5,104 nucleotides of DNA from Deltaproteobacteria bacterium (GTDB lineage Bacteria; Desulfobacterota; BSN033; UBA1163): assembly GCA_016875155.1 (NCBI GenBank), contig VGSD01000250.1, positions 1 to 5,104 of the forward strand. The letters run 5' to 3'. Below are positions 1 through 5,104 of the stretch, in pieces. Position 1 is the first letter of the stretch. Each line of letters starts with the position of its first letter. The position numbers were made by a program, and so were the translations under genes. A model generated the notes under the pieces. It ran no database searches, was not told where the DNA came from, and saw only the letters and a program-made list of their open reading frames with translations.

Positions 1-20
1 CCGTGCTGGGTTCGAAAGAG

Positions 21-36
21 GAGAAAGAGCTTTCTC
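21..36. repeat. 16-bp near-perfect palindrome
   Basis: The sequence GAGAAAGAGCTTTCTC has two 7-base arms (21-27 and 30-36) that are exact reverse complements around an AG centre. It lies about 35 bases beyond the boxA-like motif, in the direction that motif reads. It could be a hairpin in a leader RNA, part of a repeat, or a protein site. No poly-T tract follows it on either strand, so it is not an obvious intrinsic terminator. Confidence 0.35.
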
Positions 37-62
37 AGTGGAGCTATTACGACCGTCTATCT

Positions 63-82
63 CTATTCAGTTTTCAAAGAAC
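63..82 (-). promoter_or_regulatory. boxA-like antitermination motif reading leftwards out of the window
   Basis: Read on the minus strand, 82 down to 71 is GTTCTTTGAAAA, followed by CTGAATAG. This resembles the boxA-type element (GTTCTTTGAAAACTG) found in rRNA operon leaders and 16S-23S spacers, and related boxA sequences also occur in some CRISPR leaders. A TATAAA lies just upstream on the same strand (85-90), so a transcript could begin near here and run left past position 1. What it would make is outside the window. The identification rests on remembered motif similarity only; an AT-rich chance match is possible. Confidence 0.4.
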
Positions 83-90
83 GTTTTATA

Positions 91-119
91 TCGAGATCAG
101 ATCAAGTTTAACGTATAAT
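91..119 (+). promoter_or_regulatory. candidate sigma-70-type promoter for the cytochrome gene
   Basis: A perfect -10 hexamer TATAAT lies at 114-119. Seventeen bases upstream is TCGAGA at 91-96, which matches four of six bases of the TTGACA consensus. Transcription would start near 126 and give a leader of about 80 bases before the ribosome binding site at 194-200. The leader would contain the GC-rich hairpin at 127-165. No better promoter was seen between here and the gene. Confidence 0.45.
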
Positions 120-126
120 CGCCCCT

Positions 127-165
127 CCCCCTCCCCATTGTGACACAGTCTCCCAGGGGAGAGGG
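127..165 (+). other. GC-rich imperfect hairpin in the cytochrome leader
   Basis: A C-rich arm (127-136) can pair with a G-rich arm (156-165, GGGGAGAGGG), with nine of ten positions paired and a loop of about 19 bases. It lies between the candidate promoter and the ribosome binding site. It could modulate leader transcription or mRNA stability. It lacks a following T-tract on the plus strand, so it is not a typical terminator. The pyrimidine-rich run at 122-136 is striking in an otherwise AT-rich spacer. Confidence 0.3.
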
Positions 166-193
166 AATTAAATGTGGGATATTTCAATAGAGA

Positions 194-200
194 GAGGTGA
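194..200 (+). promoter_or_regulatory. strong Shine-Dalgarno sequence pointing to a CTG start at 207
   Basis: GAGGTGA is a seven-base match to the anti-Shine-Dalgarno sequence. Its end is 39 bases from the ATG at 240, far too distant to serve it, but only six bases from an in-frame CTG at 207. The competing TTG at 202 is out of frame and meets a stop at 208-210. The TGA within the motif (198-200) closes the cytochrome frame upstream, so the start must lie downstream of it. Confidence 0.6.
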
Positions 201-239
201 ATTGTTCTGAACAGATCAAGCAAATATTATTTAATCTTC

Positions 240-2045
240 ATGATTCTAATCAGTCTCTCTTTTCTTTATCTCTTCCCAATGGCGATATCCTCACAGGTGC
301 CATCTCACGAGAAGATTGTCCTGAGGGGCTTTGATGGTGCTCCCCTTACCCTGGAGAGTAAAGCCCCTTACAGCCCCAAAAAGACCTGCGGCGCCTGCCA
401 TGACTACAACCTCATCACAAAGGGATACCACTTCCAGCAAGGCCGAACCGATGGTACAGGGAAAACGGTTCTTAGTGATACTTACGACCCTAAATACCCC
501 TGGAACCTCTCTTCGGGATTGTTTGGTAAGCATTCATTTGTCTCATTGGACCCCAGTCACCTATCCCGAAAAGTAAATCGGCAATTCTACGAAATGGATA
601 AATCCCCGTTCTTCTTCGTTCAGAACTGTGGAGTATGCCATCCGGGAGGAGGATGGGGAGAGTTCGACCGTAAAGACAATCTTTACTACAATGAGGAAAC
701 AAAAAAGTTTGGCTATGAAATTTCAGGCGATGATCCAATGCTTGACGGAGATTATACCCCTTTCAGCGCAGGCAACGAAAAGTTTGGAGCTTCCTGGGAC
801 CAAAGCGGTGTGAGTGAAGCTGATTGCCTCATCTGCCATCTCAAGGGATATCAATGGAAAGAGAGGGGAGCAGTTCTCAGGGGACGTTTTTTCAGATATG
901 GGCCCACGGTTGGAGCCGGATGGGCCACCCTGAAGCTCTCAGAAGATCAATCCAAAAATCCTGTTGCTGATGAGATTGAGATGGACTACACAAAAAAGGA
1001 AGTTGCCGATTTTGAAAATCTCCATCTACAGATCGTCAGGCGACCCCACGATGAGAACTGCTGGTCCTGTCACAGCCTCTACGGTGAAAGAAAAAAGGGG
1101 TATGACTGGACTCTCCAAACAGATATTCACAAGGCCAGAGGCATGAATTGTATCTCCTGCCATCCTGGCGATAAGGAGCATAACTTTGCGAAAGGCAATT
1201 CACTCCAACAGACGGTCAGGGATGACCTTGACAACACCATGAACTCCTGTGAAGACTGCCATTACAAAAGAAAAGACCGCAGGGCTCCGAGATATAGACA
1301 TTCATACTCTCCCAAACACATGAGAAGAATCGCCTGCCAGACCTGCCATCTCCCTTACCGATCAATGTCTACAGAACTCGTGTATGATTATTCAAGCGGA
1401 GAGGCCCAGATTCATGAGACATCAAAATATCTATCCCCTGACCCCCTCCATCCAAAACCCGCCCATGTCAGCCTGAGGCCGGATATCTGGTACCCTGCTT
1501 TCAGGGATGTGAAAGGAAAAATCATCCCTGTGAAACCTGCCATCGCCATTTACTGGGGAGATCTCGATGAAAAATCCAATGTGGTCAAACCCATTCCGCT
1601 CTGGAAGATCAGAGAATTGAAAAAACCTCCTCTCAAGGATGATGATGGGGATGGAACTCCTGAGGTCAACTCCCTCGATGAGATCAGACTTTTTCTGATC
1701 GCTCTTGCCAGAGGTAAAGATCGCTTTGGGAACCCCATTTCAGACTCCCCCGTTTTAATCAAGGGAGGATTTCTCTACCGGCTTGACAAAAAAGGAGGGG
1801 TTGAAAAAATCCAGCATGATCAGGCCCACTCCATTGATGTTTCACTTAACCACAATATTCGGTCTGGCTCCCTGGCGGTTGGCGTAAGAGGATGCAAGGA
1901 CTGCCACGCCCGAAATTCTCCCTTCTTTTTAAGAAAAATTCTCATGGATCCTTATGATGAGAGGGGCAGGCCCGTATATATAGAGGCATGGGAATGGATG
2001 GGCATTGATAAAGAGAAATTGGACCGGCTCTTGATGGAGCAGTAA
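240..2045 (+). CDS. exported octahaem c-type cytochrome
   Basis: This is a multihaem cytochrome c expected to carry electrons in the periplasm or at the cell surface. Eight CxxCH haem-attachment motifs begin at residues 50, 130, 196, 274, 304, 337, 366 and 552 (numbered from the ATG at 240). A hydrophobic segment at residues 1-17 is a signal peptide core. From the ATG it lacks a charged n-region; starting at the in-frame CTG at 207 adds eleven residues including Arg and Lys, six bases after a GAGGTGA, so 207 is the more likely start (612 aa). Residues 371-551 carry no haem motif and include an acidic DDDGDG stretch at 467-472 like a calcium-binding loop. The final haem sits in GCKDCH, followed by a short tail without a membrane anchor. 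No partner such as a quinol dehydrogenase is adjacent, so donor and acceptor are unknown. I do not recognise a named family, and no catalytic role such as nitrite or tetrathionate reduction can be claimed. Confidence 0.93.
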   Translation: MILISLSFLYLFPMAISSQVPSHEKIVLRGFDGAPLTLESKAPYSPKKTCGACHDYNLITKGYHFQQGRTDGTGKTVLSDTYDPKYPWNLSSGLFGKHSFVSLDPSHLSRKVNRQFYEMDKSPFFFVQNCGVCHPGGGWGEFDRKDNLYYNEETKKFGYEISGDDPMLDGDYTPFSAGNEKFGASWDQSGVSEADCLICHLKGYQWKERGAVLRGRFFRYGPTVGAGWATLKLSEDQSKNPVADEIEMDYTKKEVADFENLHLQIVRRPHDENCWSCHSLYGERKKGYDWTLQTDIHKARGMNCISCHPGDKEHNFAKGNSLQQTVRDDLDNTMNSCEDCHYKRKDRRAPRYRHSYSPKHMRRIACQTCHLPYRSMSTELVYDYSSGEAQIHETSKYLSPDPLHPKPAHVSLRPDIWYPAFRDVKGKIIPVKPAIAIYWGDLDEKSNVVKPIPLWKIRELKKPPLKDDDGDGTPEVNSLDEIRLFLIALARGKDRFGNPISDSPVLIKGGFLYRLDKKGGVEKIQHDQAHSIDVSLNHNIRSGSLAVGVRGCKDCHARNSPFFLRKILMDPYDERGRPVYIEAWEWMGIDKEKLDRLLMEQ

Positions 2046-2085
2046 GTTTCCATTTTTGAGAAGTTTTCCAGATGCTAAAAATACT

Positions 2086-2189
2086 CTTCGACAGGCTCAG
2101 GGTGAACGGAGTTTTTTGAAGTCATCGTTTTTACCCATTATGAACCGCTCGCCCTGAGGTTCTCGAAGGGTGAACGGTTCACTCAGGGC
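2086..2189. repeat. REP-like nested inverted repeats, possible bidirectional terminator
   Basis: The spacer between two convergent genes holds several overlapping palindromes. Arms 2086-2109 and 2145-2168 match as reverse complements at 19 of 24 positions. Arms 2141-2155 and 2167-2181 form a 15-bp stem with one mismatch and one G-U pair around an 11-base loop. GCCCTGAG (2151-2158) and CTCAGGGC (2182-2189) are exact inverted copies. The wording CTTCGACAGGCTCAGGG resembles a dispersed intergenic repeat seen in many environmental bacterial genomes, often read as REP-type elements mobilised by RAYT transposases. That comparison is from memory. No T-tract directly follows the stems, so termination is inferred from the convergent context. 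Confidence 0.65.
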
Positions 2190-2195
2190 AGTTCG

Positions 2196-3575
2196 TTAAA
2201 ACACGGAAAGCGGCTCAATCCAATGGGCTTTTTCCCTCATCCATTTTAAAAAAACATCAGAGTGATGTCGGAGGATATTGGCGGAGCGGCTCCGCCAGAA
2301 TTGATAGTTGTGTTCGGAATTCCCATTAAAGGGCTGAATTGCTATGTGACGTCTTCTTTCCCCTAATGCCTTTTCAAAATTTTTATTGCCTTCGGTAATC
2401 CAAGCATATCCCTCCATCTCACCATAATCAAAGTAGATCCATTCGGGTGTTCGTTCAATTCCTTTCTCTCTAATCAACCTGGCAGGGTTGTTCGATTGAA
2501 TATATCTCAAATCAAGAGATGACCCCGAAGGAAGCTTCTTGGGTTCGAGACGCCCGAAAACCTCTAAAAATTCAGGCAGGACCATCTTGAGCGTCCACTT
2601 ATCGGCCAGAAGTTCAATGTCGAGAAGCCCGCTCTGACTGCTGATCGATTGGAAAAGACCTGGATATTTTAATCCCAACTTCATTGCCCCGAATCCCCCC
2701 ATGGACATGCCACCCATACCTCTTAAGGGGAGAAGTCTCTGCCTGTATGTGGATTGTTGATCGATATATCTCAGGAGTTCAAGAAAATAGGACTCGTATT
2801 TTCCTAAAGCGCCTGGTTTCATCCGATAATAAGGAAAGAGGGAATAATTCAGATATTCTTCTAAATTGAAACCGTCGCAACCCTTCTGGTCCTTCGTCTC
2901 AGGGAAAAGTCTCTTCCCCTCATTTTCATCCGTGTAGAACCCATTATCTCCATCAGGAAGGACGATGATCATCTTCTGAATGGGATGAAAGGGTGCATCT
3001 AAAGGCTTGCCGGAGAGAAGATTATGAGAAACAATCGATTGGGCAATCTCCCTGTAGCCATAATCCTCTTTATTAATTCCTCCATGTCTTGAAAGCTCTT
3101 CAAAACGATCCGCAAGAGATTTTTCAAGATCCCGATAGGTCCGGTTCCTCGAATCCATCATCGCATAGGCAATGACAGCAATATCCTCATGGAGGAGCCA
3201 GTGGTACTCTTCTTCTTTAACCTGGCACAGGATCTTCTTCGCCTCCTCTTGAGACTTCGCCTTCCAGTTCCAACCTCTCCGGTGGAAATTATAACCGTGA
3301 AGAAGAAAGAGCACTGGATATTTAACCTTAGGATTCTGATAATACTCCTCCGGCAAGATGACGAAAAACCCTTTTTCTTTTCCAAGCATTGCTGAGAAAA
3401 AAGTCTCATATCGAACCAAGTAGTGAAACTTCTGAGAGGGTCTCGGATTAAGAAGATAGGAGAGTTCTCGATCCTCCGGACAGCAGAGATATTGAAAACC
3501 ATACACCCTGAACAACCCTACCAGGATGAATAGGATGGAAAAAAGAATAATCCGGAATCGTCTCATGTAACTCAT
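2196..3575 (-). CDS. secreted alpha/beta-hydrolase, putative esterase (esterase D / PF00756-like)
   Basis: This is a probable serine esterase of the alpha/beta-hydrolase fold, 459 aa. The N-terminus has Arg/Lys-type charge at residues 5-8 followed by a hydrophobic stretch (9-22), so it is likely exported or membrane-tethered. Strand and oxyanion motif PVLFLLHGY occurs at 87-95. The nucleophile elbow GMSMGG places the catalytic serine at 291. The acid is in the FDYGEME region, Asp383 or Glu388, and the base is probably His422 in SEHNYQFW. The stretch between HGY and the nucleophile, about 195 residues, is longer than in compact family members and may form a lid or substrate-binding insert. The first ATG (3575) has only a weak TTGAG close upstream; the in-frame ATG at codon 4 (3566) is preceded by GAGATGAG and may be the real start. 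The gene stands alone, convergent with the cytochrome. The substrate (sugar ester, feruloyl-type or other) cannot be told. Confidence 0.85.
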   Translation of the reverse strand: MSYMRRFRIILFSILFILVGLFRVYGFQYLCCPEDRELSYLLNPRPSQKFHYLVRYETFFSAMLGKEKGFFVILPEEYYQNPKVKYPVLFLLHGYNFHRRGWNWKAKSQEEAKKILCQVKEEEYHWLLHEDIAVIAYAMMDSRNRTYRDLEKSLADRFEELSRHGGINKEDYGYREIAQSIVSHNLLSGKPLDAPFHPIQKMIIVLPDGDNGFYTDENEGKRLFPETKDQKGCDGFNLEEYLNYSLFPYYRMKPGALGKYESYFLELLRYIDQQSTYRQRLLPLRGMGGMSMGGFGAMKLGLKYPGLFQSISSQSGLLDIELLADKWTLKMVLPEFLEVFGRLEPKKLPSGSSLDLRYIQSNNPARLIREKGIERTPEWIYFDYGEMEGYAWITEGNKNFEKALGERRRHIAIQPFNGNSEHNYQFWRSRSANILRHHSDVFLKWMREKAHWIEPLSVF

Positions 3576-3602
3576 CTCAATTAGGATTAATAAATAATTG
3601 GG

Positions 3603-3634
3603 GTCAGGTCTATTTTCTTAGCATTCACCTCATC
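3603..3634 (+). repeat. possible transposon-type remnant related to 4416-4446
   Basis: GTCA-nn-TCT-n-TTTT followed by ATTCACCT-n-ATC is shared, in the same orientation, with 4416-4446. About 24 of 32 positions agree with one gap. The GGGGTCAGGTC at 3600-3610 is reminiscent of short repeats near REP-associated (Y1-type) transposase genes in environmental genomes. No transposase gene is present here. The T-rich composition makes part of the match cheap, so this is a weak call. Confidence 0.25.
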
Positions 3635-3663
3635 CTCTCAACTCCACTAAAAGAACTAAATAC

Positions 3664-3688
3664 AAAAATAGGGAAGTGTCCCTAATTT
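3664..3688 (-). terminator. intrinsic terminator of the toxin-antitoxin operon
   Basis: On the minus strand the sequence TAGGGA-CACT-TCCCTA (3684 down to 3669) forms a six-bp stem with a four-base loop and is followed by TTTTT (3668-3664). After one mismatch, AAA upstream pairs with TTT of the tract, extending the stem. It lies about 30 bases past the toxin stop, the right place to end the operon and protect the downstream esterase gene from read-through. The same hairpin could also be part of a mobile-element remnant. Confidence 0.6.
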
Positions 3689-3716
3689 AATCTCACCTCC
3701 GAATAGGTACTCTATA

Positions 3717-4043
3717 TTATGCACTTAACAATCTCTGTTGCAGCAACGTCTGCATGTCACGACGGCCATCAGCAATCAGCAGAACGTAAACGTTCTTATC
3801 AATGATTTGGTAAATGATGCGGTAGGGTTTGAAGAAAATCTCACGGTATTCACGAATCCCTAGTGCCAATAGTTCTTTAGGAAAGGCGCCCCGCTCCGGG
3901 AATTCGGACAGTCTGGAGAAGGCTTTTTCAATCTTCTGTAAAACATAGTCTGCTTTTGGGGGTGTGTCGTGCAAAGCAATATAGTCATAAATCTCATGGA
4001 GGTCACGAGTTGCATCATCGGTCAGAAAGACCTGAAATTCCAT
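3717..4043 (-). CDS. RelE/ParE-family toxin of a type II toxin-antitoxin system
   Basis: This 108-aa protein has the length and pattern of the RelE/ParE superfamily. Seen in order are an N-terminal strand (EFQVFLTDDA), a helix DLHEIYDYI (14-22), a second helix around 31-47, then FPERG (48-52), the GIREYREI region (62-69), the strand FKPYRIIYQI (71-80), and VYVLLIADGRRD (85-96) before a C-terminal helix. RelE members cleave mRNA at the ribosome and ParE members poison DNA gyrase; the sequence alone does not decide, though the long double-helix N-terminal half and the ADGRRD ending look more ParE-like. Its ATG overlaps the antitoxin stop by one base (TGATG), and GGGAG lies upstream inside the antitoxin gene, so translation is probably coupled. 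The frame is intact and key Arg residues are present, so it is probably functional. Confidence 0.88.
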   Translation of the reverse strand: MEFQVFLTDDATRDLHEIYDYIALHDTPPKADYVLQKIEKAFSRLSEFPERGAFPKELLALGIREYREIFFKPYRIIYQIIDKNVYVLLIADGRRDMQTLLQQRLLSA

Positions 4044-4318
4044 CAGTCAGTCTCCCGGCGTTTGCGCAGTCCTTTGATTACATCCTCAGCGGCCCGAACC
4101 TTTCCTTCGCTAATCTGGCGGGTCCCGAGCGCCAGAATCTTCAGGAGAGCCATTGTCTCCTGGGTCTGTTCGAAGCTTTTAATGTCCTGTATAACCACCT
4201 TGGCTTCGCCATTCTGAGTGATGACCATTGTCTCCTGCCGTTCGTTGAGCTTTCTGACAATTTCAGCGGCATGAGCCTTCAGATAACTGATCGGCTTAAT
4301 CTGGCTGGATAGTTTCAC
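4043..4318 (-). CDS. Phd/YefM-family antitoxin
   Basis: The antitoxin of the pair is expected to bind and neutralise the toxin through its C-terminus and to repress the operon through its N-terminal Phd/YefM DNA-binding domain. From GTG at 4318 it is 91 aa and begins with KLSSQIKPISYLKAHAAEI, the characteristic Phd/YefM opening. It continues with ETMVITQNGEAKVVI, the usual central strand pair, and a charged C-terminal helix ending in RKRRETD. The frame is open up to an ATG at 4372, but that lies upstream of the -10 box. An ATG at 4333 would work but has no Shine-Dalgarno sequence. The GTG sits seven bases after GGAGGA, so I chose it. Its stop overlaps the toxin start by one base. Regulation is probably by conditional cooperativity, which is known for the family and not shown here. 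Confidence 0.87.
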   Translation of the reverse strand: MKLSSQIKPISYLKAHAAEIVRKLNERQETMVITQNGEAKVVIQDIKSFEQTQETMALLKILALGTRQISEGKVRAAEDVIKGLRKRRETD

Positions 4319-4325
4319 GGGAGAT

Positions 4326-4331
4326 TCCTCC
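4326..4331 (-). promoter_or_regulatory. ribosome binding site deciding the antitoxin GTG start
   Basis: GGAGGA on the minus strand (4331 down to 4326) is a near-perfect Shine-Dalgarno sequence seven bases from the GTG at 4318. The ATG at 4333 overlaps this site (ATGGAGGA), so initiation there would cover the better site. This supports GTG as the start and removes five residues (M-E-E-S-P) that an ATG-based annotation would add. Confidence 0.7.
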
Positions 4332-4349
4332 ATCTTTGGGATATGACCA

Positions 4350-4379
4350 AATATAGTCCATAAACAGGTCAACTGTCAA
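4350..4379 (-). promoter_or_regulatory. sigma-70-type promoter of the toxin-antitoxin operon with operator-like repeats
   Basis: On the minus strand a perfect -35 TTGACA (4379-4374) is followed after 18 bases by TATATT (4355-4350), five of six matches to the -10 consensus. Transcription would start near 4343, leaving about 25 bases before the GTG start. Within the promoter, GTCAA occurs twice on the plus strand seven bases apart (4368-4372 and 4375-4379), and ACAG/CTGT (4365-4368, 4373-4376) is a short inverted pair. Either could be where the antitoxin-toxin complex binds to repress its own operon. Confidence 0.7.
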
Positions 4380-4543
4380 GATTGAAGAGGCAAGATGGGG
4401 CTAAGATTAGATGAAGTCAATTCTGTTTTTTTGTATTCACCTTATCTACCGCATTTCCCCAAAAAAACTAACCATCTCTTGACATTCTCCTTAATTACAA
4501 TATTGCACGTTTGATCCCTGATTTGCTTCACGTAAAGTATTTC

Positions 4544-4570
4544 TTGACATTCGTAAATGTATAATATAAA
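4544..4570 (+). promoter_or_regulatory. candidate promoter and operator of the XRE-cupin gene
   Basis: A perfect TTGACA at 4544-4549 is followed by TATAAT at 4560-4565 (spacing 10, too short) and TATAAA at 4565-4570 (spacing 15, tolerable). An inverted repeat ACATT-CGTA-AATGT occupies 4547-4560, overlapping the -35 box and ending at the -10 box. A repressor bound there would block the polymerase, fitting autoregulation by the HTH protein encoded just downstream. The eleven bases TCTTGACATTC (4542-4552) also occur at 4477-4487. The start codon is so close that the leader would be only about 10-15 bases. Confidence 0.45.
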
Positions 4571-4585
4571 TAAGAGATGAAGGTT

Positions 4586-5104
4586 ATGAAAACGGTTGGG
4601 AATAAGTTGAAGTTGTTGCGCGAAAAAGCCCAGCTCTCGCTCCGTGAATTGGGAGAAAAGACAGGGCTTTCGGCCAGTTTCATATCCCAACTGGAACTCG
4701 GACAGGTATCCCCATCATTGGCCTCTCTGGAAAATCTCGCCATTGCCCTAAATGTAAACATCACCCATTTTTTCGACGATCAGACCCGACCGGATACCAT
4801 TGTGATGAGAAAGGGTGATAGAAGGAGGATATTCAGCCAAGGATCAAAGGCCATCATCCAACCGCTGGCCTACGAAATCAGCAAGAAAAAGATAGAACCC
4901 TTTATGTTGGTCGTGGAGGCAGGTGGAGTAAGCGGTGAGCATCCCTATTCATCCCGTCATGAAGAAGAATTTGGGATTGTGCTTCAGGGGAAGATACGGT
5001 TTACACTGGAAGAGAAGGAATATATCCTTGAAAATGGAGACAGTGTCTATTTCAATTCCATTAAACCGCACGGGTGGAAAAATATCGGCAAAAAAGAGGC
5101 GATC
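4586..5104 (+). CDS. XRE-family transcriptional regulator with C-terminal cupin domain (3' end outside window)
   Basis: The frame is open from ATG 4586 to the last base, 173 codons with no stop, so the gene is cut by the window edge. Residues 7-63 are a lambda-repressor-type helix-turn-helix: LREKAQLSLRELGEKTGLS, then SFISQLELGQVSPSLASLENLAIAL. Residues 105-170 read as a cupin barrel, with HEEEFGIVLQGK at 125-136, a GDSVYF strand near 151-156 and PHGW at 161-164. HTH-cupin proteins of this length (about 180-190 aa) usually sense a small ligand and control neighbouring metabolic or transport genes; only about ten residues are probably missing. An in-frame ATG at 4577 is possible. AAGAG at 4572-4576 gives nine-base spacing to 4586, whereas the GAAGG at 4579-4583 is only two bases away. 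It is divergent from the toxin-antitoxin operon, with no sign of functional connection. The target and ligand are unknown. Confidence 0.9.
   Translation, partial: MKTVGNKLKLLREKAQLSLRELGEKTGLSASFISQLELGQVSPSLASLENLAIALNVNITHFFDDQTRPDTIVMRKGDRRRIFSQGSKAIIQPLAYEISKKKIEPFMLVVEAGGVSGEHPYSSRHEEEFGIVLQGKIRFTLEEKEYILENGDSVYFNSIKPHGWKNIGKKEAI

Noticed and set aside
8..24. Possible tRNA T-arm (GGTTCGAA) at the left edge
   Set aside because: The bases on either side do not form the five-bp T-stem on either strand, and no acceptor stem partner is visible.
1..90. CRISPR array terminus
   Set aside because: No repeated unit is visible within the window; at most one repeat could be present, so it is kept only as a hypothesis in the boxA finding.
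1..111. Open reading frame entering from the left edge and ending at TAA 109-111
   Set aside because: Thirty-six codons with no recognisable motif, overlapping the boxA-like motif and candidate promoter; more likely non-coding.
2041..2085. Intrinsic terminator directly after the cytochrome stop
   Set aside because: No stable stem followed by a T-tract is found here; the inverted repeats from 2086 onward are the better candidate.
3158..3502. 114-codon minus-strand frame inside the esterase gene
   Set aside because: It is a shifted frame within a well-supported gene, with a low-complexity Arg/Lys/Ser-rich translation and no ribosome binding site.
3470..3575. Lipoprotein signal in the esterase (Cys31-Cys32 after the hydrophobic segment)
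   Set aside because: The residues before Cys31 are Phe-Gln-Tyr-Leu, which do not fit a lipobox.
4442..4764. Minus-strand open frames of about 80 codons overlapping the XRE-cupin gene
   Set aside because: They are antisense to a clear helix-turn-helix domain, lack recognisable domains and are best explained as shadows of it.

Overview
The window looks like a chromosomal piece of an anaerobic or facultatively anaerobic bacterium of moderate GC content. The evidence is a secreted eight-haem c-type cytochrome, an XRE-cupin regulator and REP-like palindromes of a kind I associate with Desulfobacterota, Nitrospirota and similar environmental genomes. This placement is an inference from gene style. 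No phylogenetic marker is present.

Layout from left to right. Positions 1-206 hold no supported gene. They carry a boxA-like motif on the minus strand that points out of the window, a candidate plus-strand promoter, a GC-rich hairpin and a strong Shine-Dalgarno sequence. An exported octahaem cytochrome c follows on the plus strand (ATG at 240, but a CTG start at 207 fits the ribosome binding site and signal peptide better; stop at 2045). A secreted alpha/beta-hydrolase esterase converges on it from the minus strand (2196-3575). The 150 bp between the two stops is filled mainly by nested, REP-like inverted repeats that could terminate both genes. Next come a 140 bp spacer with a minus-strand terminator and a possible transposon-type remnant, then a minus-strand type II toxin-antitoxin operon: Phd/YefM-type antitoxin (GTG start at 4318) and RelE/ParE-type toxin (3717-4043), joined by a one-base stop/start overlap and driven by a near-consensus promoter. 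Divergent from it, on the plus strand, an XRE-family regulator with a C-terminal cupin domain starts at 4586 and runs off the right edge.

The genes do not form one pathway. The cytochrome probably carries electrons outside the cytoplasmic membrane, and the esterase probably acts on an extracytoplasmic substrate. The toxin-antitoxin pair is a self-contained module, possibly inserted. The XRE-cupin gene probably opens a transcription unit whose targets lie to the right. I found no clearly new system. The most notable points are the probable non-AUG start of the cytochrome, the boxA-like leader at the left edge, and the regulatory palindromes.
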